64,000 bases of DNA from Psychromonas marina (lineage in GTDB: Bacteria > Pseudomonadota > Gammaproteobacteria > Enterobacterales > Psychromonadaceae), in the NCBI RefSeq assembly GCF_030161115.1, contig NZ_BSPQ01000019.1, positions 120,569-184,568 of the forward strand, written 5' to 3'. Below, piece after piece: positions 17,816 to 25,659 of this stretch; within the stretch, counting starts at the first letter, position 1, and each line of letters begins with the position of its first letter. The position numbers and the translations under genes were made by a program. The notes under the pieces are model-generated. The model was not told where the DNA came from. It was given only the letters and a program-made list of their open reading frames with translations, and ran no database searches.

Positions 17816-19579
17816 CTATTTTTGTAAGATAATAAACAATTCAACAGCAGCAATAACAAAAAAAACACAGGTTAATGATTGCCAAAACTGCACAGGATTT
17901 CGCTCTAATAAAGAGGTAGGCAAGATCTGTTTTTGAATGGTTTTATTAACCGGGTAGAGGTCGTTAACAAATTCACTCATTGCACCATATCGCTTTGTGG
18001 GTAATGGGTTAGCGCCTTTCTTTAGTGCAGCATCCAACCAGTTAGGTAACTCTTCTCTAAACTGCTGGATCGGGCGATACTGCCATTGCGCAGCACGCGC
18101 TTTCTCTAATGACTGCGATGTACTTGGTTGGTAAGGTAATTCACCGGTTAATAATTCATAAGCAATAACCGCAATAGAGAATAGATCCGAAAGAGAGGTG
18201 GCTTTATTTTCATTAAGGTACTCAGGGGCAATATAGTCGAGTGCGCCTAATGGTACTTCACTTGGGACTGCGGGAGATATTTCATCGAGCCCATCAATCT
18301 GTACGGTACCAAAATCAATAAGAGTTATGGTGCCGTTTTCAGAAATCATAATATTTTCTGGTTTCAAATCACGATGTACCATCGATGAACGCTGTAATAC
18401 ACGTGTTGCTGAGACGACTTTTTTTATAATATCGCGTACTACATCGAGGGATGGTTCTGGGTTTTCCTGCATCCAAACACGTAATGAAATGCCCTGCACA
18501 TGTTCACAGATATGATAGAGAAAAAGCGAATTAGGATCACGCGGAAAAATCCCCATAATACTCGGGTGCGTTAATTTTTGACCGACCCACTGCTCCTTAC
18601 AAAATCCCTCGAGGTAAGCACTATCATCAATAAAATTTAACGACGGCATCTTTAAAATATGTTGTCTATCGTTGTACTTATCTGTCGCCAGATAAACATG
18701 ACTGCGGGCACCTTGATGGACGATTTTATCTATTTTAAACCCGTCTATTTCGTTACCAATTTCTAAAGCGGGCGGAATAGTCAGATTAATGGAGTTTTTA
18801 AATAACTCCCCTACATCGGAGTTGGGTAGGTTAGTAACTTTGAGCAATAAGCAGGTTAAGTTATCCGCACTGCCTTTTTTAATCGCTTCATGAGAAATGG
18901 TTGTTGCGCTTCGCTCTAATGAAGAGACAGTACTTTCCCTTTCAGTATGTGGCGATAATTGTTTACTTAATTCATCTTTAGATAACCAATCATGGATGCC
19001 ATCACTGCTCAGTAAGAAGATATCACCGCGTTGTAATGTACAGGTTTGATAATCGATATCGACATTGCAATCCATGCCTAATCCGCGCGTTAATACGGTT
19101 TTTTTAGCGTATAAACTACGTGCATGATCATGGGTCAGTTGTTTGAGAACACCATCTCGGTAACGATAAATTCGGCTATCACCAATATGGAAGATATGTG
19201 CTGTAGTAGATTTGAAAATGATACTGCTGAAGGTGGTGATTAAACCGTTATGGCGTAAATCTCCTTTGCTATGGTGGTATAACCAACCATTCAATGAATT
19301 TAATACCTTACTCGCAGAAAGCTTAACACTCCAACTTTCTGCGGTGCAGTAATAATCATTGATAAATTGAGTAACGCTAGTCTGGCTCGCCTGCTGTCCG
19401 TTATTGCTACAACTAACACCATCAGCCACACTTGCGACAATACCTTTATATTTTTTTTCAGAGTATGAAGTGGGCACCTTAACCGCAAACGCATCTTGAT
19501 TGACTTCACGTACCCCTGCATCAGAAAACCCACCAATACAAAGCTCAAGTTGTGCTTGCGATTTTTTAGTCAATTTCAT
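17816..19579 (-). CDS. Fused PP2C-type phosphatase / Ser-Thr protein kinase, membrane-anchored
   Basis: 587 residues in three parts. Residues ~10-245 are a PP2C phosphatase with metal-site motifs 'SDAGVREVNQDAF', 'VADGVS', 'HIGDSRIYRY' and 'LSSDGIHDW'. Residues ~275-530 are a Hanks-type kinase: degenerate G-loop 'HQGARSHVYLA', 'HILKMP' lysine, catalytic 'HRDLKPEN', 'LIDFGT', 'DYIAPEYL'. A C-terminal helix ('FWQSLTCVFFVIAAVELFIIL') anchors it with both enzymes in the cytoplasm. It is last in the nitrate operon, after narK, an association I recall from other marine gammaproteobacteria, so a role in nitrate uptake or assimilation control is likely but unproven. The G-loop lacks the usual GxGxxG. 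Confidence 0.9.
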   Translation of the reverse strand: MKLTKKSQAQLELCIGGFSDAGVREVNQDAFAVKVPTSYSEKKYKGIVASVADGVSCSNNGQQASQTSVTQFINDYYCTAESWSVKLSASKVLNSLNGWLYHHSKGDLRHNGLITTFSSIIFKSTTAHIFHIGDSRIYRYRDGVLKQLTHDHARSLYAKKTVLTRGLGMDCNVDIDYQTCTLQRGDIFLLSSDGIHDWLSKDELSKQLSPHTERESTVSSLERSATTISHEAIKKGSADNLTCLLLKVTNLPNSDVGELFKNSINLTIPPALEIGNEIDGFKIDKIVHQGARSHVYLATDKYNDRQHILKMPSLNFIDDSAYLEGFCKEQWVGQKLTHPSIMGIFPRDPNSLFLYHICEHVQGISLRVWMQENPEPSLDVVRDIIKKVVSATRVLQRSSMVHRDLKPENIMISENGTITLIDFGTVQIDGLDEISPAVPSEVPLGALDYIAPEYLNENKATSLSDLFSIAVIAYELLTGELPYQPSTSQSLEKARAAQWQYRPIQQFREELPNWLDAALKKGANPLPTKRYGAMSEFVNDLYPVNKTIQKQILPTSLLERNPVQFWQSLTCVFFVIAAVELFIILQK

Positions 19580-19625
19580 TCCCTAATTATTACCTATCAA
19601 GACTTAAAGTTTTTATAAAAATGGT

Positions 19626-19746
19626 AAATGCTCAGGGCTAAGCTATTTATGCTAAGTGCAAGGCGTAAAAGCGCAGTTTGCTCCTGCAAATGAGCATTTT
19701 TCAACGACGCAATTAGCTTAAATAGCAACGACCTGAGCAATTATTT
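19626..19746. repeat. Dispersed palindromic element, family B, copy 1
   Basis: About 120-bp imperfect palindrome. Outer arms TGCTCAGG...CTA.GCTATTTATGC and GCAATTAGCTTAAATAGC...CCTGAGCA; inner arms AAAAGCGCAGT...AATGAGCATTTTT. Ends one base before the narK stop codon. Copy 2 at 29679-29791 shares AAGGCG, AAAAGCGCAGTT and the 18-base core AATGAGCATTTTTCAACG. Confidence 0.75.
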
Positions 19747-19747
19747 G

Positions 19748-21220
19748 CTAATGTGAGCCTACATCTATCATAGTCACACTACCATCTTCGTTCACTTCAG
19801 CGATCTGGCCCTTAGGTTCAGTCATAAACAGTAATGTAACCAGTCCACCAAATGCAGTCACAGCAATCACATAGAAGAACGTTTGGTAGTCTACAAATGA
19901 TAAAACCGTTAAGTAAACAACCGCGCCAACATTACCGTAAGCCCCAGTCATCCCTGCAATTTGTCCTGTCATGCGACGTTTAATTAGGGGGACTGTTGCA
20001 AATACAGCACCTTCACCCGCTTGCACAAAGAAAGAACATAACATTGCAGCAGCAACGGCAACCCAAAGCGTCCAACCGCCATCAATTTGTGCCATTAATA
20101 GGTAACCTAATGCCAAACCAGCAGTAAGAATAATTAATGTTGATTTACGACCAAACTTATCAGAGATCCAACCGCCACCAGGGCGCGACACTAAGTTCAT
20201 AAAGGCGTAAGCTGAAGCCACCATACCAGCCATAACCGGTGTTAATTCAAAAGTATCGAGGAAGAATAACGGTAACATAGAAACAACCGCTAATTCTGAG
20301 CCAAAGGTAGCAAAATAAAGGATATTTAACACCGCAACTTGTTTGAATTTATACTGGTGCATCTCTGGTACAGGAGTCGTAAATATCGATTTATTAACTT
20401 TCCAAACCTGAGACCATTCATAAAGATAGAGTGTGAATAAGCCTGCATAAATTGCGTAAGTCACGGTGATCGAAATCATATCAATATTTGCAGGTGATAA
20501 TTTCCAAGCAAGCAATGCAAGTGCAGCATACATTGGGATTTTCATCAGTAGTAACAGAAAGAAATCACCTTTTGATGTTACTTCCATCGCCGTTAAATTA
20601 GCTGGTTTAAAGTAAGTAGAACCTTTTGGAGTATCGGTTATGTTTACATAAAAAATGAAAGCAAATACTAGGCTAATTACACCTGTTAATGCCATTGCAT
20701 AACGCCAGCCATCTTCGCCACCAAACATCAATGCAATCGTCGGTAATGTAAATGCAGCAGCTGCACTACCAAAGTTACCCCAACCACCATAAATGCCCTC
20801 AGCAGTTCCTAATTCATTATGCGGAAACCATTCAGACACTAAACGAATACCGATAACAAAACCTGCACCAATAAAACCTAATGCAAAACGCGCAATCGCC
20901 GCTTGGATAAAGGTTTCTGACAGTGCAAAGGCAAAACAAGGAATCGCACAAAGTGCTAATAAAGCGGAATATACGGCACGTGGACCATAGCGGTCGGTTA
21001 GTGAACCAACAATAACACGTGCAGGAATAGTGATAGCGACGTTTAAAATAAGCAGTGTCTTAATCTCTTCGGTAGTTAACCCTAAGCTCTCTTTCACTGC
21101 GTGTAATAAAGGTGCGAAGTTAAACCAAACAGCAAAGGTAATAAAGAATGCCATCCAGCTTAAATGTAGTGTTTTCATCTTCCCTGAAAAAGAAAAAATA
21201 TTAAACGATGATTTACTCAT
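19748..21220 (-). CDS. narK: Nitrate/nitrite transporter, NarK/NasA type (MFS)
   Basis: 490 residues, 12 predicted membrane segments. The two nitrate-signature motifs of the NNP family are visible: 'GGWGNFGSAAAAF' in TM5 and 'GAYGNVGAVVYL' in TM11, plus the MFS loop 'GSLTDRYGPR' and conserved arginines. It sits in the assimilatory nirBD operon, so uptake of nitrate for assimilation is its expected job. A long central loop (about 215-300) is typical of NarK2-like members. 168 nt from nirD, a space filled by hairpins. Confidence 0.94.
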   Translation of the reverse strand: MSKSSFNIFSFSGKMKTLHLSWMAFFITFAVWFNFAPLLHAVKESLGLTTEEIKTLLILNVAITIPARVIVGSLTDRYGPRAVYSALLALCAIPCFAFALSETFIQAAIARFALGFIGAGFVIGIRLVSEWFPHNELGTAEGIYGGWGNFGSAAAAFTLPTIALMFGGEDGWRYAMALTGVISLVFAFIFYVNITDTPKGSTYFKPANLTAMEVTSKGDFFLLLLMKIPMYAALALLAWKLSPANIDMISITVTYAIYAGLFTLYLYEWSQVWKVNKSIFTTPVPEMHQYKFKQVAVLNILYFATFGSELAVVSMLPLFFLDTFELTPVMAGMVASAYAFMNLVSRPGGGWISDKFGRKSTLIILTAGLALGYLLMAQIDGGWTLWVAVAAAMLCSFFVQAGEGAVFATVPLIKRRMTGQIAGMTGAYGNVGAVVYLTVLSFVDYQTFFYVIAVTAFGGLVTLLFMTEPKGQIAEVNEDGSVTMIDVGSH

Positions 21221-21233
21221 AAAAATCCCTATT

Positions 21234-21367
21234 AAAAAAGCTCATCATTGAGCCTCATTTTTGAAAGCTAAGTCGTTAACTTAGTTTCTGTAAACACTCA
21301 TCATTGAGTCTTTACTTCGTGGAAGCGGTCTATTGAACTCGCTTCTTGAAGGCTCTACATCGAGCCT
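21234..21367 (-). promoter_or_regulatory. Five-hairpin structured spacer between nirD and narK, with terminator-like end
   Basis: In nirD-to-narK direction: (1) AGGCTC-GATGTA-GAGCCT (21367-21350); (2) GAAGCG...CGCTTC (21345-21322); (3) ACTC-AATGAT-GAGT (21309-21296); (4) CTAAGT-TAACG-ACTTAG (21284-21268); (5) GCTC-AATGAT-GAGC followed by six T (21253-21234). Hairpins 3 and 5 have identical hexaloops with A at position 1 and G at position 4, the pattern reported for RNA targets of ANTAR antiterminators such as NasR/NasT. The last is an intrinsic-terminator shape directly before narK. No ANTAR protein is encoded in the window; the regulatory role is inferred. Confidence 0.55.
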
Positions 21368-21388
21368 ATTAAATTGCATACCAAATGC

Positions 21389-21736
21389 TTAACTTGCTTC
21401 TTTTAGCAGTACTTGTTCATTCTCAACACGCACATCAAAAGTTTTAAGCTTATGCACTTCTGAGTCTAAACATTCCCCAGTCGCTAAATTAAAACGTTGC
21501 TTTAATAAGGGAGAGGCAACATAAGTGATCTCTTCCGTTGAGCCCATTAGGCCACGCGACAATACATTCGCTTCACCAAAGGGGTCAAAGTTAGCAATCG
21601 CATAAACATTGTCGCTACGCTTACACAAAAAGATGGCCACTTGTTGGTCATTAAATTGTGCGCACGTACCACCATTAGGAGTTAAATCTTTAACTGAACA
21701 AATCTCAGTCCATGTGCTGTTATTTGATGTTTCCAT
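21389..21736 (-). CDS. nirD: Nitrite reductase (NADH) small subunit
   Basis: 115 residues, small partner of the cytoplasmic NADH-nitrite reductase that makes ammonium. It has the Rieske-like fold pattern ('QVAIFLCKRSDNVYAIANFDPFGEANVLSRGL', 'YVASPLLKQRFNLATGECLD') but lacks the Cys/His cluster ligands, as is normal for the E. coli NirD type. 13 nt after nirB, good ribosome site (AAGGAG). Works with NirB. Confidence 0.96.
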   Translation of the reverse strand: METSNNSTWTEICSVKDLTPNGGTCAQFNDQQVAIFLCKRSDNVYAIANFDPFGEANVLSRGLMGSTEEITYVASPLLKQRFNLATGECLDSEVHKLKTFDVRVENEQVLLKEAS

Positions 21737-21749
21737 TTGTTACTCCTTA

Positions 21750-24278
21750 TTACACTAATTCAGTAATTTTGATTTCGTCTTTTAACAGTGGGAAGCGTTG
21801 CTCTCTTTCCACTTTGAATTTAAGCCCTGTATCAACCTCTTCACTATTCACATAATGCTTAAAACGTTTCAGTTTTTCTGGACTTTGAATAGTTGTTTTC
21901 CATTCACATTGGTAGTTACCAATATTGCTCTCCATTTCAGTTTCTAGTTCTGCATTGATATTTAACGAGTCATTAATAACAACCTCTCTTAAGTATTCAA
22001 CGCCACCTTCCATATTCTCTAACCACACTGAAGTACGCTGTAAACGGTCTGCAGTACGGATGTAGAACATGTAGATACGATCAATATAGGTGCGTACTTG
22101 TTCATCGGTTAAATCAGAGGCAAACAGGTCACCATGGCGAGGACGCATACCCCCGTTACCAGCAACAAAAAGGTTCCAGCCTTTATCCGTTGCAATTAAC
22201 CCAAAGTCTTTACCCTGAGCCTCAGCACATTCACGCGTACAACCAGACACACCGAATTTCACTTTATGCGGAGAACGTAAACCTTTGTAACGATTTTCAA
22301 GTTCAATCGCAAAACCAATACTATTTTTAACCCCGTAACGACACCAAGTGCTGCCAACACAAGACTTCACCGTACGTAATGATTTACCGTAGGCATGCCC
22401 TGTTTCAAAACCGGCATCAACTAATTTTTCCCAGATAGCCGGTAATTCATGTAACTGTGCGCCAAACAGGTCGACACGTGCCCCACCGGTAATTTTTGTA
22501 TAAAGGTCGAATTCTTTAGCCACTTGACCGATTGCAATCAATCCGTCCGGCGTCACTTCACCACCAGCAATACGTGGCACAACAGAGTAAGTACCATCTT
22601 TTTGCATGTTACCTAAGTAAATATCGTTAGTATCTTGTAGCTCAATATGAGCATCTTCTAGGATGTATTCATTCCAGTAAGAGGCAAGAATATTACCCAC
22701 CGCTGGTTTACAAATTTCACAGCCTAAACCCTGTCCACATTCAGTTAATAATGCATCAAAGTTTTTAATTTTCTTAACGCGGATAATGTCAGCAAGTTCT
22801 TGGCGAGAATAAGCAAAATGCTCACAGATATCTTTCTTCACTTCAAAACCAAGATTAGCCAATTCGCTATCTAATACTTGTTTCGCTAATGCAGAACAAC
22901 CACCACAACCTGTCGCAGCTTTAGTTGATGCTTTAAGCTCGCCCATGCTCGTACAACCCGCGGCTACGGCTTCTTTAATATCACCTTTGCTGACATCAAA
23001 ACATGAACAGATAGCTGCAGTGTCTGGCAGTGCATCAACACCTAAACCAGCTGACTCTTCATCACCTGAACTTGGCAGAATAAGGACGCTAGGATTAGCA
23101 GGTAGGTCCATATCATTAAGCATTAATTGTAATAACGAACCGTAGGCATCAACATCACCAACGAGTACCGCACCAATTACTTTTTTACCGTCCGCAGAAA
23201 CCGTTAAACGTTTATAAACTTGTTCAATTTCATCATTGTAAGTATAAGATTGTGCGCCCGGTGTTTTACCGTGTACTTCACCAATACTGGCTACATCAAC
23301 ACCTAGTAACTTCAACTTGGTACTCATATCGGCACCCGTAAAGGCTAAACCGCTATCACCTTTAATATGTGCAGCTGCAACTTTCGCCATTTGGTAACCC
23401 GGTGCAACAAGACCAAAAATGAAGTTTTCCCACAATGCACATTCGCCAATCGCGTAAACATCTTCAACACTGGTTTGACAGTGATTATCAATCACAATAC
23501 CGCCACGCTCACCAATCGTAAGACCAGAAGAGCGCGCTAATTCATCTTGAGGGCGAATACCCGCAGAGAAGATAATCGTATCGGTTTCTAAAAAGCTACC
23601 ATCGGCAAAGTTCATGCGGTAACGACAAGTTTCGCCAGCAACAATTTCAGTAGTCGCTTTTCCTGTATGCACGTTTACACCGAGATCTTCTATTTTACGA
23701 CGTAACAGCGCACCGCCACCTTCATCTAATTGCACCGCCATCAAGCGGGGTGCAAACTCTACAATGTGTGTTTCTAAACCAAGGTTAACCAGTGCATTAC
23801 CCGCTTCAAGACCGAGTAATCCTCCACCTATAACAACACCCACCTTACTCTTCTGACCTGACTCTGTGATCGCTTCAAGATCATCAATAGTACGGTATAC
23901 ATGACAATGTTCTTGGTCGTTACCAGGGATTGGTGGTACGAATGGAAATGAACCGGTTGCTAGCACTAATTTGTCGTAAGCTTCAACACGACCACTTGCG
24001 GTGATCACTTGTTTGTTAGCAAAATCTAACTCAACAACTTTATCGCTAAGCACAAAATTAATGCCGTTTTCTTGATAGTAGGTTTCATCGGTAAGGGCTA
24101 AATCTTCAGCCGTTTTACCTGAAAAGAAGTAACTGAGTTGCACACGATCATAAGCAAGACGAGATTCTTCTGAAAAAGTGATCACCTCGTAATCAACGCT
24201 GTCGTCAGTAATGATAGAGTCAATGAACTTATGCCCTACCATTCCGTTGCCCACTACAATAATTCTTTGTTTACTCAT
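21750..24278 (-). CDS. nirB: Nitrite reductase (NADH) large subunit
   Basis: 842 residues; reduces nitrite to ammonium with NADH in the cytoplasm. Order visible: FAD/NAD domain (opening 'IIVVGNGMVGHKF', NAD site 'GVVIGGGLLGLEAG'), the BFD-like [2Fe-2S] segments 'CSCFDVSKGDI' and 'GCGGCSALAK', then sulfite/nitrite reductase ferredoxin-like and sirohaem/4Fe-4S parts with 'SCVGSTWCRYG' and 'GVSGCTRECAEAQGKDFG'. Length equals E. coli NirB (847). Follows cobA by 46 nt and is coupled with nirD; sirohaem supplied by the CobA step. Confidence 0.98.
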   Translation of the reverse strand: MSKQRIIVVGNGMVGHKFIDSIITDDSVDYEVITFSEESRLAYDRVQLSYFFSGKTAEDLALTDETYYQENGINFVLSDKVVELDFANKQVITASGRVEAYDKLVLATGSFPFVPPIPGNDQEHCHVYRTIDDLEAITESGQKSKVGVVIGGGLLGLEAGNALVNLGLETHIVEFAPRLMAVQLDEGGGALLRRKIEDLGVNVHTGKATTEIVAGETCRYRMNFADGSFLETDTIIFSAGIRPQDELARSSGLTIGERGGIVIDNHCQTSVEDVYAIGECALWENFIFGLVAPGYQMAKVAAAHIKGDSGLAFTGADMSTKLKLLGVDVASIGEVHGKTPGAQSYTYNDEIEQVYKRLTVSADGKKVIGAVLVGDVDAYGSLLQLMLNDMDLPANPSVLILPSSGDEESAGLGVDALPDTAAICSCFDVSKGDIKEAVAAGCTSMGELKASTKAATGCGGCSALAKQVLDSELANLGFEVKKDICEHFAYSRQELADIIRVKKIKNFDALLTECGQGLGCEICKPAVGNILASYWNEYILEDAHIELQDTNDIYLGNMQKDGTYSVVPRIAGGEVTPDGLIAIGQVAKEFDLYTKITGGARVDLFGAQLHELPAIWEKLVDAGFETGHAYGKSLRTVKSCVGSTWCRYGVKNSIGFAIELENRYKGLRSPHKVKFGVSGCTRECAEAQGKDFGLIATDKGWNLFVAGNGGMRPRHGDLFASDLTDEQVRTYIDRIYMFYIRTADRLQRTSVWLENMEGGVEYLREVVINDSLNINAELETEMESNIGNYQCEWKTTIQSPEKLKRFKHYVNSEEVDTGLKFKVEREQRFPLLKDEIKITELV

Positions 24279-24324
24279 GATCGTTATTCCTTTAATGATG
24301 CTTTGGTTAATTCTTTAATGTTAA

Positions 24325-25209
24325 TTAAGCTGATAATTGCTTTATCACGCTATCTATATTGCTGTGCTGCTCTACCCATTGAAGTTGCTCTGCAAGTGCG
24401 ACTACCTTGCCAACCATAATCAATGAAGGGGATTTGATTTGATGTTTATTCACTAACGAAGCAAGTTGCTCAAGCGTACCTGTAATAACCCGTTGCTCAG
24501 GGCAACAGCCATTTTCAATAAATGCGACTGGGGTATTAATATCTAATCCAGCTTTAGTGAGTTGTGTTTCGATGAGTTCTGCTTTGCTTAGTCCCATATA
24601 AAAAACTAATGTATGGTCCAAGTTTGCTAATGCTTGCCATTTAATAGAAAGCTCTTTTTCAGCATGCGCGGTTACAAAAGTACAACCTTGAGATAAACCG
24701 CGATGTGTTAATGGAATGCCAGCATAACTACTACAACCTGCAGCGGCAGTAATACCCGGTACAATTTCAACCTGTACACCCATCGCTTTCAGTTCTAAGA
24801 CCTCTTCCCCACCACGACCAAAGACAAAAGCATCGCCACCTTTTAAGCGGCACACATTCAGCCCTTGTGATGCTTTTTGTTTTAAAAGTTGATTAATTTC
24901 GGATTGTGTTGAGCTATGAAAACCTTTCATTTTTCCAACGTAATGGGTTTCAGTTTTTAGGGGAAATAGAGCGCGTATCTCTTCACTTACCAAGTTGTCA
25001 TAAATAATCACATCGGCTTGCTCAATAACACGTAGTGCTTTAACAGTGAGCAGATCTGGGTCACCTGGTCCTGCACCAACCAATGATACATAACCCAAAT
25101 GATGATTAAGCTGATCGGTATTTTGATGTTGTTTAGGTTTTGTATTAGCAGAGCGGCTACTGCTTGAAGGCAATACAACAACATCACTTATATTTTTTTT
25201 AAATACCAT
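24325..25209 (-). CDS. cobA: Uroporphyrinogen-III C-methyltransferase
   Basis: 294 residues; transfers two methyl groups from S-adenosylmethionine to uroporphyrinogen III giving precorrin-2, the sirohaem precursor needed by NirB. Family motifs 'VGAGPGDPDLLTVKAL', 'YDNLVS', 'RLKGGDAFVFGRGGEE' and 'VVPGIT'-like 'EIVPGITAAAGCSSYAGIPLTHRG' are all there. Residues 1-38 are a low-complexity extension without similarity I recognise. The oxidase/chelatase part of CysG is not fused here. First gene of the minus-strand nitrite operon, about 70 nt downstream of a sigma-54 promoter. Confidence 0.95.
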   Translation of the reverse strand: MVFKKNISDVVVLPSSSSRSANTKPKQHQNTDQLNHHLGYVSLVGAGPGDPDLLTVKALRVIEQADVIIYDNLVSEEIRALFPLKTETHYVGKMKGFHSSTQSEINQLLKQKASQGLNVCRLKGGDAFVFGRGGEEVLELKAMGVQVEIVPGITAAAGCSSYAGIPLTHRGLSQGCTFVTAHAEKELSIKWQALANLDHTLVFYMGLSKAELIETQLTKAGLDINTPVAFIENGCCPEQRVITGTLEQLASLVNKHQIKSPSLIMVGKVVALAEQLQWVEQHSNIDSVIKQLSA

Positions 25210-25289
25210 AATCAGCCCTACTTCTGTGGTAACTAAAACAACGCCATTGTTGTTTCATCATAATTTATTAATAGATTCACGAGTAATAG

Positions 25290-25306
25290 AGCAAAGGCAG
25301 TGCCAA
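25290..25306 (-). promoter_or_regulatory. Sigma-54 promoter for cobA-nirBD-narK
   Basis: On the minus strand TTGGCACTGCCTTTGCT: an essentially perfect -24/-12 element (TGGCAC-N5-TTGCT, GG and GC ten bases apart). Transcription would begin near 25279, giving a leader of about 70 nt before cobA. Confidence 0.82.
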
Positions 25307-25444
25307 CATAATAAAAAACATCAAAATAAACAAAACAACAGAGAAAATACAATAGCTTAAGCATCCTTAAAGCTCATTATTTGTGATTTCAAAAGCGCTC
25401 ACAGCAATCTAATGTTAAGCAAATGTTAAACTTAAGTGCAGTGA

Positions 25445-25461
25445 CGCACCAAAGCTGTGCG
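25445..25461. promoter_or_regulatory. NtrC-like binding site between the two sigma-54 promoters
   Basis: CGCACCAAAGCTGTGCG, 17 bp, matches the NtrC consensus TGCACCA-N3-TGGTGCA in both GCAC/GTGC halves. It is about 140-155 bp from each sigma-54 promoter, a normal enhancer distance. An adjacent GTGC-N6-GCAC half-site pair (25436-25449) overlaps it. Confidence 0.6.
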
Positions 25462-25535
25462 CAAAATGAACTAAACAGGACTAATCAATATTCAAGAAAG
25501 TAAAAACGACCATTTTCATTAAAAAAAAATTAACC

Positions 25536-25560
25536 TTAACCATTGATTGCAATGGGTTAA
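25536..25560. promoter_or_regulatory. Inverted repeat upstream of nasA promoter
   Basis: TTAACCATTG-ATTG-CAATGGGTTAA: arms match apart from one extra base. It lies about 40 nt upstream of the nasA -24 element. Could be an additional operator; not recognised. Confidence 0.35.
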
Positions 25561-25598
25561 ATAAATAATCACCAATAAATAATGATTATAAAAACGAG

Positions 25599-25615
25599 TT
25601 GGTGCGGTCTTTGCT
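25599..25615 (+). promoter_or_regulatory. Sigma-54 promoter for nasA
   Basis: TTGGTGCGGTCTTTGCT: GG and GC ten bases apart with a strong -12 (TTTGCT); the -24 half is TGGTGC rather than TGGCAC. Start would be near 25626, giving a leader of about 35 nt. The 450-bp cobA-nasA spacer holds this, the minus-strand promoter and the NtrC-like site, and no gene. Confidence 0.75.
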
Positions 25616-25659
25616 CTATATATAGGAATGATTGAATATTTAGTTACCAAAAGGATTGC

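Noticed and set aside
17700..17936. 78-codon plus-strand frame after the carbonic anhydrase gene
   Set aside because: Half of it is antisense to the kinase C-terminus, a terminator lies inside it, and it has no recognisable family.
19300..19548. 82-codon minus-strand frame
   Set aside because: Alternative frame of the PP2C domain, whose own motifs are intact.
21240..21310. Transposon end repeats (CTCATCATTGAG recurring)
   Set aside because: The recurring units are short stem-loops in an operon spacer with no transposase or target duplication; better explained as RNA structure.
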